Shown: positions 28,850 through 37,550, counted from the first letter of the stretch. The stretch is DNA of 64,000 nt from Chlorogloeopsis sp. ULAP01 (GCF_030381805.1 NZ_JAUDRH010000011.1:124001-188000), one strand, 5' to 3'. Notes: generated from the letters alone by a model not told the origin. Numbers and translations are program-made.

Positions 28850-30265
28850 CGCCCAAAAAAGGAGATAGCGAGCATAGCGGGTAGAGGTTGATTCGGATTC
28901 ATCTGCCTTGATTAAGCCAGCTTCTTTGGTGAATCCAATAATGTAAGAAACATTAGCTGCTTGTGACTCACTTAGACGAAACCGCTCTCGTAGGGTTTGG
29001 TTAGACATTCGTTGATTGCTGACATACAGCAGACAGCAGTGCTGGTAGCAGGCTCGAATTCTATCGCTCTTGCTCATATCGGCAAAATCTTGATGGGCAA
29101 ACAGCACTGCTGTAGTACGTGTGTCACCTACTCGAAAATCTGGTGCGGGTAGTTGAAACATTTCTGCTGCACTTACAACTTTGTCAATGCCACTGCCTTT
29201 TTCTTCACATATATGGAAAAGTCGCATTAGGTTGGCGAGTTGTTCGTTACGGGAGCGATTTTCATCAATAAATCGCTCTACCTTAATGGGTGGGATACCA
29301 GGATTCGATATTTCAATGCGATCGCTATACATCTCGATCATCACTGAAGTACCTGTTGCTAGAAAATCCTGATGTACCAAAGCATTCGCAATAAGTTCTC
29401 GTAAAGCATTTCTTGGGAACATCTTTACTTCTTCTCGCACAACTTCCTCGATAAAGCGATTTTGCGGTGCTGCCGAGTGGACAAAATCCACTAACCCCTC
29501 AAAGCCAACAGCATATCCTCGCTTGTCTGTCTTGTCTTCACGAGTTTGTAACTTATTGATACCTTCGTAGATGACGATACGGGGTGCTTTCCGAGCCAAT
29601 GCAGGAGAAAAGGCATCCAGTTTTTTTGCCAAAAGGATGGCAGCTAGGTTCGTGATTGTCCAACCATGTGCTGTTGGTTTAATTAAGTGTTGGCTCTGCA
29701 ATCGTTCTAGGACAGCATCGCGGGTAGTTGGATAGGGAATTTTTAGCAGTTCAAAGTATGATTGAGTATCTAAAAGGGCGATTACATCGTCCGGGCTAAC
29801 GTCACATCGAGCAGCTTGGCAAAACCAGTCTTGTTGGTCTTCAGCAAAAATTCTCTTGAGTACATCTGGTGTCATCGGCACCAAATCTTCTCCCGCCCTC
29901 ATTAAGTAGGCTCCATCAAACGCTAATGGTTGCCCAACAGGACGGGTTGGCACTTCAAAAACCAGGACTCGTCCATCAGGATGCAGCAATTCTGTAACGT
30001 CTACCCGAAATCTGAGTTTGTCTACGATGCGAGATTTGATATCGTTGAGGTCGCTTGGGGATAGAAAAGCTTGGGAACCGACAACACGACGCGGGCGCTT
30101 GTCGCTTACGCCCAAAACCAGATATCCACCACCTTCGTTGGCTAAAGCCACGCAGTAACGCAACAATTTGGTTGTATCATACTGTTGCTTGGCTTCTTTG
30201 AATTCTAGGCATTCTGTTTCTGCGGGTGCATTTAGCCATTTTTCAAGGGTTTCAAGGGTAATCAT
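28847..30265 (-). CDS. AlbA_2 domain ATP-binding protein (RecG-related/Schlafen-like)
   Basis: The 472-residue protein has an N-terminal AlbA_2 domain (about residues 14-130: ECLEFKEAKQ, VALANEGGGYLVLGVSD). The C-terminal half is a GHKL-like ATP-binding region (RELIANALVHQDF, GIPPIKVERF, KGSGIDKVVSAAEMF). Such proteins often accompany restriction systems and are called transcriptional regulators or putative helicases. Their biochemistry is unsettled. Its start overlaps the end of hsdS by four bases, which points to translational coupling inside the type I locus. Confidence 0.8.
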   Translation of the reverse strand: MITLETLEKWLNAPAETECLEFKEAKQQYDTTKLLRYCVALANEGGGYLVLGVSDKRPRRVVGSQAFLSPSDLNDIKSRIVDKLRFRVDVTELLHPDGRVLVFEVPTRPVGQPLAFDGAYLMRAGEDLVPMTPDVLKRIFAEDQQDWFCQAARCDVSPDDVIALLDTQSYFELLKIPYPTTRDAVLERLQSQHLIKPTAHGWTITNLAAILLAKKLDAFSPALARKAPRIVIYEGINKLQTREDKTDKRGYAVGFEGLVDFVHSAAPQNRFIEEVVREEVKMFPRNALRELIANALVHQDFLATGTSVMIEMYSDRIEISNPGIPPIKVERFIDENRSRNEQLANLMRLFHICEEKGSGIDKVVSAAEMFQLPAPDFRVGDTRTTAVLFAHQDFADMSKSDRIRACYQHCCLLYVSNQRMSNQTLRERFRLSESQAANVSYIIGFTKEAGLIKADESESTSTRYARYLLFWA

Positions 30266-31521
30266 GCTGCAATTTCTTCCTTAGCGGTTTTCCTCACTTG
30301 GTTGGCGGTTTCTGCGGTGAGTTCGCCAGTGAATGCTTTTTGCAGAATGGATTGTTTAAGTTCGTTAAGTGCAGCGATTTTTCGGCGGTAGATGGCTTCG
30401 AGGCGTTGGGTTTCAAATGATAATTCTTCTAATTGACCAGCAATAATTTTTTGTGTTTTTACATCAGGAAATAGGAATTTTTGATTAGCAAATGTGCCAA
30501 TGTTAATATTATCCCGCGCCGTTCCCTTTCCCTTTTCTTTTAGCTCTGCTTTAAAAGATTGGAGAAGATACTCTACATAATCACTATCTGCTACTTCATT
30601 ATTTACAATAATACCAATAACGCTATCTGGAAAGCAGGCATCAAAATCGAGAATAGCTGTCTCAGCGACGTTAGCTCCAACAATCGCAATGCAGACTGTT
30701 CCTTTAGACCACATTTTACTCTGTGCCAGCCCCAATTCATTATAGGTTTGAGAATAACTAGTAATTCTATGCTTAGAATTGCTGATATCGCCAGTCTGTA
30801 TTAAGGGATATTTTCCCCCATATAGTTTTTTGTCACCTCTAGGTCTATGCTTTGATTTACCTCTACTAAATTCAATAGAGATTTCTTGAAGCGTTTTCTC
30901 TTTCCACCCGTCTCCTTTCTGCGTAAAGATGGTCTTTAGATAGCTTTCAAATAGTTCACTAGCGTTTGTGAGGTTCTTTTCGGTGTTTGCGATCGCTCTA
31001 TCAATCCCTTCAAATGCCTCATCCAAAATTGCTACAATCCGCTTCTGTTCGGGAAGTGGTGGAATTGGGAATGTAATTGTTTTAAGGCGTACCAGTGCTA
31101 ACTTTGGTTGTGCAGCAACACGAGTATTAATGCCTGTTTGTTGTATAAAATTATCTGTCTTTGTAAAAGAATAGACAAATTTTTGGTCAATTCCCTTGTG
31201 AAGCACCAACTTACAAGCATTTTCTGTTAAATTAGCTCCATCTAAGCTTTTAGGTACTGAGCCAGTTTTGCCAATAGTTCCAGCAATGCTTATATAAATA
31301 TCTTGGGAAGATATTGTGTAATTTTTAATTTGCTCATATACTTCGTCGCTTATATATTTAAGATTTTTAGTACATACAGTTCCATCTTCAGTAAAATCAG
31401 CAACAGTTATGTAAGGATGTAAAGTTGGTGTTGTTTCAAACTTGTATCCTTTTGGAACACGCTTTCCTCCCTTGACTGTAGCAATTTCATCCAGAGATTT
31501 TATTTCCCAATCCTTCCTCAT
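30262..31521 (-). CDS. hsdS: Type I restriction-modification specificity subunit HsdS
   Basis: HsdS recognises the bipartite DNA target for the type I complex. The 419-residue protein has two target-recognition domains (about residues 1-150 and 205-370). Each is followed by a conserved helical repeat: PIPPLPEQKRIVAILDEAFE in the first half, and LEAIYRRKIAALNELKQSIL with AFTGEL at the C-terminus. The start overlaps the stop of a leftover hsdM end (ATGA at 31518-31521), which shows the original hsdM-hsdS junction. The reading frame is intact although hsdR is broken. Confidence 0.9.
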   Translation of the reverse strand: MRKDWEIKSLDEIATVKGGKRVPKGYKFETTPTLHPYITVADFTEDGTVCTKNLKYISDEVYEQIKNYTISSQDIYISIAGTIGKTGSVPKSLDGANLTENACKLVLHKGIDQKFVYSFTKTDNFIQQTGINTRVAAQPKLALVRLKTITFPIPPLPEQKRIVAILDEAFEGIDRAIANTEKNLTNASELFESYLKTIFTQKGDGWKEKTLQEISIEFSRGKSKHRPRGDKKLYGGKYPLIQTGDISNSKHRITSYSQTYNELGLAQSKMWSKGTVCIAIVGANVAETAILDFDACFPDSVIGIIVNNEVADSDYVEYLLQSFKAELKEKGKGTARDNINIGTFANQKFLFPDVKTQKIIAGQLEELSFETQRLEAIYRRKIAALNELKQSILQKAFTGELTAETANQVRKTAKEEIAA

Positions 31522-31572
31522 AACATCTCCCCAATACCAGCCAAAATCTCTGCACTCTCCGCATCCAAAGCC
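31522..31572 (-). pseudogene. Leftover 3' end of hsdM
   Basis: On the minus strand this reads ALDAESAEILAGIGEML and then stops, overlapping the hsdS start by ATGA. The intact hsdM further upstream ends with nearly the same residues (ALDAESAEILAGI) before diverging to MQLTVGS. About 31 bp match between 31541-31572 and 32131-32161, offset by 590 bp. This marks the insertion site of the hicBA module. Confidence 0.8.
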
Positions 31573-31581
31573 ACTATATTT

Positions 31582-31821
31582 CTACAATTCTTCATAAGCA
31601 TTAATAAAATCATCCCGTGAAATACCAGATTGAGTGCAGATACTTCTGAGGGTAGAACCTTTGATTAGTTTATGATTTGGCAAAGTTAAAGGAGTAGTTG
31701 TACCATCAGGATTTTGTCTAATCATAGAAATATGCTCTTTTTCTCTGATTATTGAAAATCCAAAACTCTCTAGCACCTTAATGACTTTTGATTTAGGGGC
31801 ATCAACAGGAAACTTTGCCAT
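31582..31821 (-). CDS. hicA: HicA-family toxin (mRNA interferase)
   Basis: The 79-residue protein has the double-stranded RNA-binding-like HicA fold. It starts with a Pro/Lys region (FPVDAPKSKVIKVLESFGF), has the catalytic His in REKEHISMI, and continues TTPLTLPNHKLIKGSTLRSI. HicA cleaves mRNA when free of HicB. The gene overlaps the upstream hicB by one base. The antitoxin-first order is less common than toxin-first but known. The pair lies inside the type I restriction locus, between hsdM and hsdS. Confidence 0.85.
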   Translation of the reverse strand: MAKFPVDAPKSKVIKVLESFGFSIIREKEHISMIRQNPDGTTTPLTLPNHKLIKGSTLRSICTQSGISRDDFINAYEEL

Positions 31822-32039
31822 TATACGCTTGTCTCTGCTACAAAAGCCTCTAGGATTGACGATTCTGATTCTAGAACCGATTCTCCGAAAGTTTCGACAT
31901 GAAATAAAATAGCCGATCGCACATCATTTAAAGCTTCCTCATAGGTGTCACCCTCACCAACTACAACCCCTTGAATACCTAAAGGATAGGCAACATAACC
32001 ATCAGTGTGCTTTTCCACAATGATTTTGATATTTTTCAT
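31821..32039 (-). CDS. hicB: HicB-family antitoxin
   Basis: The 72-residue protein begins MKNIKIIVEKHTDGYVAYPL and has the partial RNase H-like HicB fold with GDTYEEALNDVRSAI. It lacks the additional C-terminal DNA-binding domain seen in longer HicB proteins, so autoregulation may depend on other factors. It precedes and overlaps hicA. A minimal antitoxin of this form neutralises HicA by binding. Confidence 0.82.
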   Translation of the reverse strand: MKNIKIIVEKHTDGYVAYPLGIQGVVVGEGDTYEEALNDVRSAILFHVETFGESVLESESSILEAFVAETSV

Positions 32040-32098
32040 AGTTACTTCACCTAAATTAATTTGACATCCAAAAGAAAACTAACATAGTCTGTCAATTG

Positions 32099-33622
32099 TC
32101 AACTGCCCACTGTCAACTGCATAATTCCCGCCAAAATCTCTGCACTTTCCGCATCTAACGCAGCAATTTCATCTAAAATTTCCTGCGGTTCTCGTAACGT
32201 CGATTCTTCAGCCTTATTCGGATTCTTCACCGATAAATCAAACGTTACCTGATCAATATCAGCAATATCCACTAACCAAGACTTTTCCGACTCTGCAAAC
32301 GTAGCCTGTAACTCCACAAACTCGCGCAAATCATCATCATTCAGCGCATTCGTTTTCCCCGAACTACGCCCTGGATCGAGTTGGTAATACCAAATTTTCT
32401 GAGTAGCCATTCCCTGAGTTAAAGGTTTTCCCTGAGAAAATAAAGGCATCCCCTGAACAGCGTCGAAGGGCTGTCCTTTCTCAAAAAACAGCACCACCGT
32501 TTTTACACCCGCCCCGATAAAAGTCCCACTCGGACAATCCAAAATCGTGTGCAGATTGCAATTACTCAAAAGCTCTTGACGCAAAGCCCGCGAAGCATTG
32601 TCCGAATTTGATAGGAACGTATTTTTAATTACCACCGCAGCTTTACCGCCCATCTTCAGCATTTTGATGAAATGCTGCAAAAACAGAAACGCTGTTTCCC
32701 CAGTCTTAATCGGAAAATTCTGCTGTACTTCCTTGCCTTCCTTCCCTCCAAATGGCGGATTAGCCAAGATGACATCAAAACGATTCTTGTCTTGAATATC
32801 ACTGAGATTTTCCGTCAGGGTGTTGGTGTGGATAATATTCGGCGCATCAATGCCATGCAAAATCATATTCATGATGGCTATCACATACGCCAAACTTTTC
32901 TTTTCTTTACCCGTAAACGTATGTTTTTGCAGAATCTCAAGCTCTTTTGTTGTCAGCTTACCCCGACGTAAATAGTCGTAACTCTCACACAAAAAACCAG
33001 CCGAACCGCAAGCACCATCATAAATGCGATCGCCAATCTTGGGCTTCACCACCTGAATCATCGCCCGAATCAACGGACGCGGCGTGTAATACTCACCCCC
33101 ATTGCGCCCTGCATTGCCCATATTCTTGATTTTCGCCTCATACAGATGCGATAGCTCGTGTTTCTCCTGTTGCGATCTAAACCGTAGCTCATCAACATAT
33201 TCCAGCGCATCTCGCAAGCTGTAACCACTTTGAAATTTGTTCTTTATCTCGCCAAAAATTTCCCCAATCTTGTATTCGATTGTGTCTGGACTGGTAGCCC
33301 GTTCCTTAAAACTTTGTAAATATGGGAATAACTTGCGGTTGACATAATCAATCAGATCATCGCCAATCAGCGCATTATCATGATCCAATGTACCATCCGG
33401 TTTTTTCGGTGCTGCCCAAGATGACCAACGATGCGCCTCATCAATAATAAATTCGTATGGCTTGCCAGCCAGTTCCGCCTCTAACGCTCTTTCCTGCTCC
33501 AAATCATCCAAATACTTTAGAAACAGCAGCCAAGAGGTTTGCTCCGTGTAATCTAACTCTGTAGTACAACCTGCCTCTTTCCAGAGAACATCATCAATAT
33601 TTTTAAAAGTTTGCTCGAACAT
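32099..33622 (-). CDS. hsdM: Type I restriction-modification methyltransferase subunit HsdM
   Basis: HsdM transfers a methyl group from S-adenosylmethionine to adenine N6. The 507-residue protein has an N-terminal helical domain (FKNIDDVLWKEAGCTTELDY), SAM-binding motif IYDGACGSAGFLCESYDYL (near residue 200), and catalytic motif VILANPPFGGKEG (near residue 280). The last residues MQLTVGS are unusual and follow a region duplicated beside hsdS, so the C-terminus was rewritten when hicBA entered. It could still methylate with HsdS. Short sequence runs such as GQPFDAVQGMPLFSQG suggest interspersed-repeat input. Confidence 0.93.
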   Translation of the reverse strand: MFEQTFKNIDDVLWKEAGCTTELDYTEQTSWLLFLKYLDDLEQERALEAELAGKPYEFIIDEAHRWSSWAAPKKPDGTLDHDNALIGDDLIDYVNRKLFPYLQSFKERATSPDTIEYKIGEIFGEIKNKFQSGYSLRDALEYVDELRFRSQQEKHELSHLYEAKIKNMGNAGRNGGEYYTPRPLIRAMIQVVKPKIGDRIYDGACGSAGFLCESYDYLRRGKLTTKELEILQKHTFTGKEKKSLAYVIAIMNMILHGIDAPNIIHTNTLTENLSDIQDKNRFDVILANPPFGGKEGKEVQQNFPIKTGETAFLFLQHFIKMLKMGGKAAVVIKNTFLSNSDNASRALRQELLSNCNLHTILDCPSGTFIGAGVKTVVLFFEKGQPFDAVQGMPLFSQGKPLTQGMATQKIWYYQLDPGRSSGKTNALNDDDLREFVELQATFAESEKSWLVDIADIDQVTFDLSVKNPNKAEESTLREPQEILDEIAALDAESAEILAGIMQLTVGS

Positions 33623-33913
33623 TTAGCTTTACTGTGGGATTTTTAATATTAATGGCTTGGCTCCTATCTTGCACCTAAAAGGTGAAATGAGGGTGCGATT
33701 CGTTGTGTGCTAAATCACGGTTAAAAAATCGTACATAGTTACTCCAATCTAAGACTCCCAAGTCTAGATTGAACTTTCAGATTGATGTAGGTGTACCTGG
33801 ATTTCTCAGTCTTTGTGAGAAATCAATGTCCAAAAACTTTCAGGATATATATTATACAAGTCTTGCAGTAATTTTAACCATAACCCTTTAACTCCCCTGC
33901 GGCTTCTCACCAG

Positions 33914-33949
33914 GTTTCAAGGACCATCCCGTCTAGGGGTAGTTGAAAG
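33914..33949 (+). CRISPR. Solitary degenerate V-K-type CRISPR repeat outside the CAST
   Basis: The 36-nt sequence begins GTTTCAAGGACCATCCC and ends GGGGTAGTTGAAAG. It differs from the 37-nt array repeat at 63700 at only a few positions and has the same orientation. The next 47 nt also resemble the sequence following the last array repeat at about three quarters of positions. That shared flank argues for common descent rather than chance. Confidence 0.75.
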
Positions 33950-33980
33950 AAGATTTGTTTTGTTACTAGGTGAGATATCT

Positions 33981-34002
33981 ATTTCAATTAGAAGAGTTGA
34001 AG
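33981..34002 (+). CRISPR. Shortened repeat followed by a possible homing spacer (remnant)
   Basis: TTTCAA (33982-33987) and TTGAAG (33997-34002) are the two repeat arms with the middle deleted. They lie 31 nt after the solitary repeat. A shortened repeat of this kind precedes the homing spacer in V-K CASTs. The following bases GGCGCACTTCGTTCGGGACA (34003-34022) would then be the old homing spacer. No match to them is present elsewhere in the window. Confidence 0.5.
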
Positions 34003-34059
34003 GGCGCACTTCGTTCGGGACAACTCCGATGCTGTTTATAGTGGAGATTAAAAATAATT

Positions 34060-34264
34060 TGTACATTCGCAAATTATATGTCGCAATTCGCAAATCATGT
34101 CGCGACTTGCTAAAAACTATCTAAGCTTTATTTTACAAGGCTTTTAGCTTTTTTGTGAATAAGATAAGCAAATTTGTAAATTTGCAAATTCTATGTCGTA
34201 AATCATGATTTCGCTAATTAAATGTCGTTTATTTAAGTTTTGTTAATTCGCAAATTATTAGTCG
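34060..34264 (+). mobile_element. Left end of a type V-K CAST with five TnsB-type repeats
   Basis: The terminus is taken as TGTACA at 34060-34065. Related repeats of the form TTCGCAAATTATATGTCG lie at 34065-34083, 34086-34102, 34180-34198, 34208-34227 and 34246-34264. This matches the spacing of TnsB-binding sites in known V-K left ends: a close pair, a gap, then further sites up to tnsB. The matching right end should lie beyond 64000. The exact terminal base and any 5-bp target duplication cannot be checked from one end. Confidence 0.8.
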
Positions 34265-34281
34265 TATTCTTAACAAATAAT

Positions 34282-34295
34282 GGTACATTAGTACC
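34282..34295 (+). promoter_or_regulatory. Inverted repeat just upstream of tnsB
   Basis: GGTAC-ATTA-GTACC is a perfect inverted repeat eight bases before the tnsB start and just after the last TnsB-type site. It could be an operator or a 5' mRNA hairpin that limits tnsB expression. Its sequence does not match the iterons at cas12k. Confidence 0.4.
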
Positions 34296-34302
34296 TTAAT
34301 GA

Positions 34303-36177
34303 ATGTTTTTCGCTCCAATGGCAGACGAAGAATTTGAATTCACACAAGAATTGACTGAAGCCCCAGAAACTATTTTCCTTGGGAAAAATAATTTCAGTGT
34401 AGATCCATCGCAAATTATTCTCGAAACTTCAGATAGGCATAAGCTAACATTTAACCTCATCCAATGGCTTGCTGAATCGCCAAATCGCACAATTAAGTCT
34501 CAGCGCAAACAAGCAGTTGCAAATACTCTTGCTGTATCTACTCGGCAGGTAGAGCGTCTACTCAAGCAATACGATGAAGACACCCTATGCGAGACAGCAG
34601 GATTACAACGCTCAGATAAGGGAAAGTATCGAGTTAGCGAATACTGGCAAGAATTTATTAAAGCAACTTACGAAAAAAGCCTGAAAGACAAGCATCCAAT
34701 CTCGCCAGCATCTGTAGTTCGCGAAGTGAAGCGACATGCGAACGTTGACCTGGGACTTCAGCCAGGAGATTATCCTCATCAAGCTACTGTCTATAGAATT
34801 TTAAATCCTTTAATTGAACAACACAAACGGAAAACAAGAGTTAGAAATCCGGGATCGGGTTCTTGGATGACAGTTGTAACAAGAGATGGGCAGCTATTAA
34901 GGGCTGAGTTTAGTAACCAAATTATTCAATGCGACCATACACAACTGGATCTGCTGACAGATGATATTGATCATGTGTTGCTACCTGAGCGACCTTGGTT
35001 AACTACTATTGTGGATACTTTTTCTACTTGTGTCCTTGGTTACCACTTATGGATCAAACAACCAGGTTCTACAGAGGTGGCTTTAGCTTTAAGACATGCT
35101 ATTTTACCCAAGGAATATCCTGAAGATTATGAGCTAAAGAAACCTTGGGAAATATGTGGACCTCCTTTTCAATATTTTTTTACTGATGGTGGAAAAGATT
35201 TTCGCTCAAAACATCTAAAAGCCATTGGTAAGAAACTAGGATTTAAGTGTGAACTACGCGATCGCCCACCCGAAGGCGGTATTGTAGAACGGCTTTTTGG
35301 AACAATTAATACTCAAGTTCTCAAGGACTTACCTGGTTATACAGGATCTAATATTCAGGAACGTCCTAAAAATGCAGAAAAAGAAGCTTGTTTGACCATA
35401 CAAGATCTGGACAAGATTTTAGCTAGTTTCTTTTGTGACATTTATAACCATGAACCTTACCCCAAAGATCCCCGCGAGACACGATTTGAAAGATGGTTAA
35501 AGGGAATGGGAGGAAAACTACTTGAGCCTCTGGATGAGCGAGAATTGGATATTTGTTTAATGAAAGAAGCGCAACGAGTTGTTCAAGCTCATGGCTCTAT
35601 CCAGTTCGAGAATCTGGTTTATCGAGGAGAATCTCTCAGGGCACATAAAGGTGAATATGTGACTCTGAGATATGACCCAGACCATATCCTGACATTATAT
35701 GTCTACAGTTGTGATGCAAATGATGATCTGGGAGATTTCTTGGGCTATGTTCATGCAATCAACATGGATAACCAAGACCTAAGTCTAGAGGAATTGAGAA
35801 GCCTTAATGAAGAGCGTGGCAAAGCTCGTCAGGAGCATTCTAATTATGATGCTTTATTAGCATTAGGTAAGCGGAAGGAGCTTGTAGAAGAGCGGAAACA
35901 GGATAAAAAGGCAAGAAAGCAATCAGAGCAAAAGCGTTTACGTTCTGCTTCTAAGAAAAATTCAAATGTTGTTGAACTTAGGAAAAGTAGAGTTTCAGTT
36001 TCTTCTAAGAAAGATAATCAACTTGAACTATTACCAGAGAGAGTTTCAAGGGAAGAATTACAGCCTCAAAAAATAGAACCAGAAGTGGAGGTATCTGATA
36101 AAGCTGAGACTCAAGAACAGGAGAGACACAAGTTGGTTCTCCCTGGACGTAAACAAAATTTGAAGAAGATTTGGTGA
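34303..36177 (+). CDS. tnsB: CAST transposase TnsB (DDE, Mu/Tn7 type)
   Basis: TnsB binds the transposon ends and carries out strand transfer. The 624-residue protein has an N-terminal DNA-binding HTH region (TLAVSTRQVERLLKQYDED). The DDE catalytic core has D211 (IIQCDHTQLD), D295 (FTDGGKDF) and E329 (EGGIVERLFG). A beta-barrel follows, and then a Lys/Gln-rich C-terminal tail ending NLKKIW, the part known to contact TnsC. No TnsA gene is present, as in all V-K elements, so cointegrate formation is expected. The first of two ATGs (34303, 34318) is used. tnsC follows after four bases. Confidence 0.95.
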   Translation: MFFAPMADEEFEFTQELTEAPETIFLGKNNFSVDPSQIILETSDRHKLTFNLIQWLAESPNRTIKSQRKQAVANTLAVSTRQVERLLKQYDEDTLCETAGLQRSDKGKYRVSEYWQEFIKATYEKSLKDKHPISPASVVREVKRHANVDLGLQPGDYPHQATVYRILNPLIEQHKRKTRVRNPGSGSWMTVVTRDGQLLRAEFSNQIIQCDHTQLDLLTDDIDHVLLPERPWLTTIVDTFSTCVLGYHLWIKQPGSTEVALALRHAILPKEYPEDYELKKPWEICGPPFQYFFTDGGKDFRSKHLKAIGKKLGFKCELRDRPPEGGIVERLFGTINTQVLKDLPGYTGSNIQERPKNAEKEACLTIQDLDKILASFFCDIYNHEPYPKDPRETRFERWLKGMGGKLLEPLDERELDICLMKEAQRVVQAHGSIQFENLVYRGESLRAHKGEYVTLRYDPDHILTLYVYSCDANDDLGDFLGYVHAINMDNQDLSLEELRSLNEERGKARQEHSNYDALLALGKRKELVEERKQDKKARKQSEQKRLRSASKKNSNVVELRKSRVSVSSKKDNQLELLPERVSREELQPQKIEPEVEVSDKAETQEQERHKLVLPGRKQNLKKIW

Positions 36178-36181
36178 TTAT

Positions 36182-37036
36182 ATGGTGCAATCGCAACTAG
36201 CTATTCAGCCTTCTGTCGAGACCTTAGCTCCTCAGCTAGATTTAAATACTCAACTGGCTAAAGTCGTTGAAATTGAAGAGATATTCAGTAATTGCTTTAT
36301 ACCCACAGATCGCGCTTGTGAATATTTTAGATGGCTAGATGAGTTGCGGATATTAAAGCAGTGTGGTCGAATAATTGGGCCAAGAGATGTGGGTAAAAGC
36401 CGAGCCTCTGTTCACTATCGGGAGGAAGACAGGAAAAAAGTTTCATATGTCAGGGCTTGGTCAGCATCGAGTTCTAAGCGTCTATTTTCGCAAATTCTTA
36501 AGGATATTAACCACGCAGCACCAACAGGTAAGCGACAAGATTTACGTCCTAGATTAGCTGGGAGTCTGGAATTATTTGGGATAGAACAGGTTATTGTTGA
36601 CAATGCCGACAATCTCCAAAGAGAAGCACTGCTAGACCTCAAGCAACTCTTTGACGAATCTCATGTTTCTGTTGTCCTAGTTGGAGGACAAGAGCTAGAT
36701 AAAATTTTAGACGATTTTGATTTGTTAACTAGCTTTTCTACACTTTATGAGTTTGATCGCCTAGAACAGGATGATTTTCAAAAGACACTAAACACCATTG
36801 AATTTGATATTCTGGCTCTACCCGAAGCTTCTAATTTATATGAGGGAGCTATATTTGAAATTCTAGCTGCAAGTACAGGTGGGCGAATAGGATTGCTGGT
36901 AAAAATATTAACAAAAGCAGTTTTACATTCTCTCAAAAATGGCTTTGGCAGAGTTGATCAAAGCATTTTAGAAAAAATCGCTAATCGGTATGGCAGAAAA
37001 TACATTCCTCCCGAAAACAGAAATAAGAATTCATGA
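36182..37036 (+). CDS. tnsC: CAST AAA+ regulator TnsC
   Basis: TnsC forms ATP-dependent filaments on DNA that link the Cas12k-TniQ complex to TnsB. The 284-residue protein has the P-loop GPRDVGKSR (G66-R74). The Walker B strand reads QVIVDNADNL, so the usual catalytic Glu is Asn (D140-N141). A sensor region VVLVGGQELD follows. The gene starts four bases after tnsB and overlaps tniQ by 47 bases, so the three are one operon. The protein is about as long as the V-K family norm (roughly 276-290 residues). Confidence 0.95.
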   Translation: MVQSQLAIQPSVETLAPQLDLNTQLAKVVEIEEIFSNCFIPTDRACEYFRWLDELRILKQCGRIIGPRDVGKSRASVHYREEDRKKVSYVRAWSASSSKRLFSQILKDINHAAPTGKRQDLRPRLAGSLELFGIEQVIVDNADNLQREALLDLKQLFDESHVSVVLVGGQELDKILDDFDLLTSFSTLYEFDRLEQDDFQKTLNTIEFDILALPEASNLYEGAIFEILAASTGGRIGLLVKILTKAVLHSLKNGFGRVDQSILEKIANRYGRKYIPPENRNKNS

Positions 37037-37550
37037 TAATCATGAAGGCTTTCCCAGGTTGGGCTATGTTGAGCCATATGAAGGTGAAAGCATTAGTCAT
37101 TACCTGGGGCGTTTGCGCCGATTCAAGGCTAACAGTCTTCCTTCTGGCTACTCTTTAGGAAAAATTGCTGGTATTGGTGCTGTGACTACGCGGTGGGAGA
37201 AGCTTTATTTCAATCCATTTGCTAGTAATGAAGAATTAGAAGCTTTGGGCAAGCTTATTGGTGTACCAGCCAATAGAATTTATGAGATGCTGCCACCCAA
37301 AGGCGTAACGATGAAACCTAGACCAATTCGGTTATGTGCGGCTTGCTATGCAGAAGTACCTTGTCATCGAATTGAGTGGCAGTATAAGGATAAAATGAAA
37401 TGCGATCGCCACAATTTACGCTTGTTAACAAAATGTACTAACTGTGAAACACCTTTCCTAATTCCCGCAGATTGGGTTCAAGGTGAATGCACCCATTGCT
37501 TTTTGCCTTTTGCAAAGATGGCAAAGCGTCAAAAGCTTTATTCACTTTAA
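36990..37550 (+). CDS. tniQ: CAST target-linking protein TniQ
   Basis: The 186-residue protein is a short V-K TniQ. The N-terminal region (YEGESISHYLGRLRRFKANS) is helical. Two zinc-binding cysteine clusters follow: RLCAACYAEVPCHR and CDRH, then KCTNCETPFL and GECTHCFLPF. TniQ caps the TnsC filament and contacts Cas12k-bound tracrRNA. The 47-base overlap with tnsC is in a different frame. V-K TniQ proteins are much shorter than Tn7 TnsD, and the length here is slightly above the ShCAST protein (167 residues). Confidence 0.93.
   Translation: MAENTFLPKTEIRIHDNHEGFPRLGYVEPYEGESISHYLGRLRRFKANSLPSGYSLGKIAGIGAVTTRWEKLYFNPFASNEELEALGKLIGVPANRIYEMLPPKGVTMKPRPIRLCAACYAEVPCHRIEWQYKDKMKCDRHNLRLLTKCTNCETPFLIPADWVQGECTHCFLPFAKMAKRQKLYSL

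Larger units (their letters stand above)
33623..34059. other. Spacer between the restriction locus and the CAST left end
   Basis: There is no gene and no tRNA in this spacer, although V-K transposons often sit beside a tRNA. It contains the hsdM promoter side and a CACCTAAAAGGTG hairpin (33676-33688). It also holds the solitary CRISPR-like repeat and shortened repeat listed separately (33914-34002). Confidence 0.5.

Noticed and set aside
28573..28884. Open frame of 103 codons with a 22-residue repeat
   Set aside because: It is produced by the 66-bp tandem DNA repeat, whose period is divisible by three. There is no start signal or protein-like non-repeated part.
33950..34060. tRNA gene as attachment target next to the left end
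   Set aside because: V-K CASTs often sit beside tRNA genes, but no cloverleaf or T-arm (GTTCRANYC) sequence could be drawn here. The region instead resembles a CRISPR terminus.
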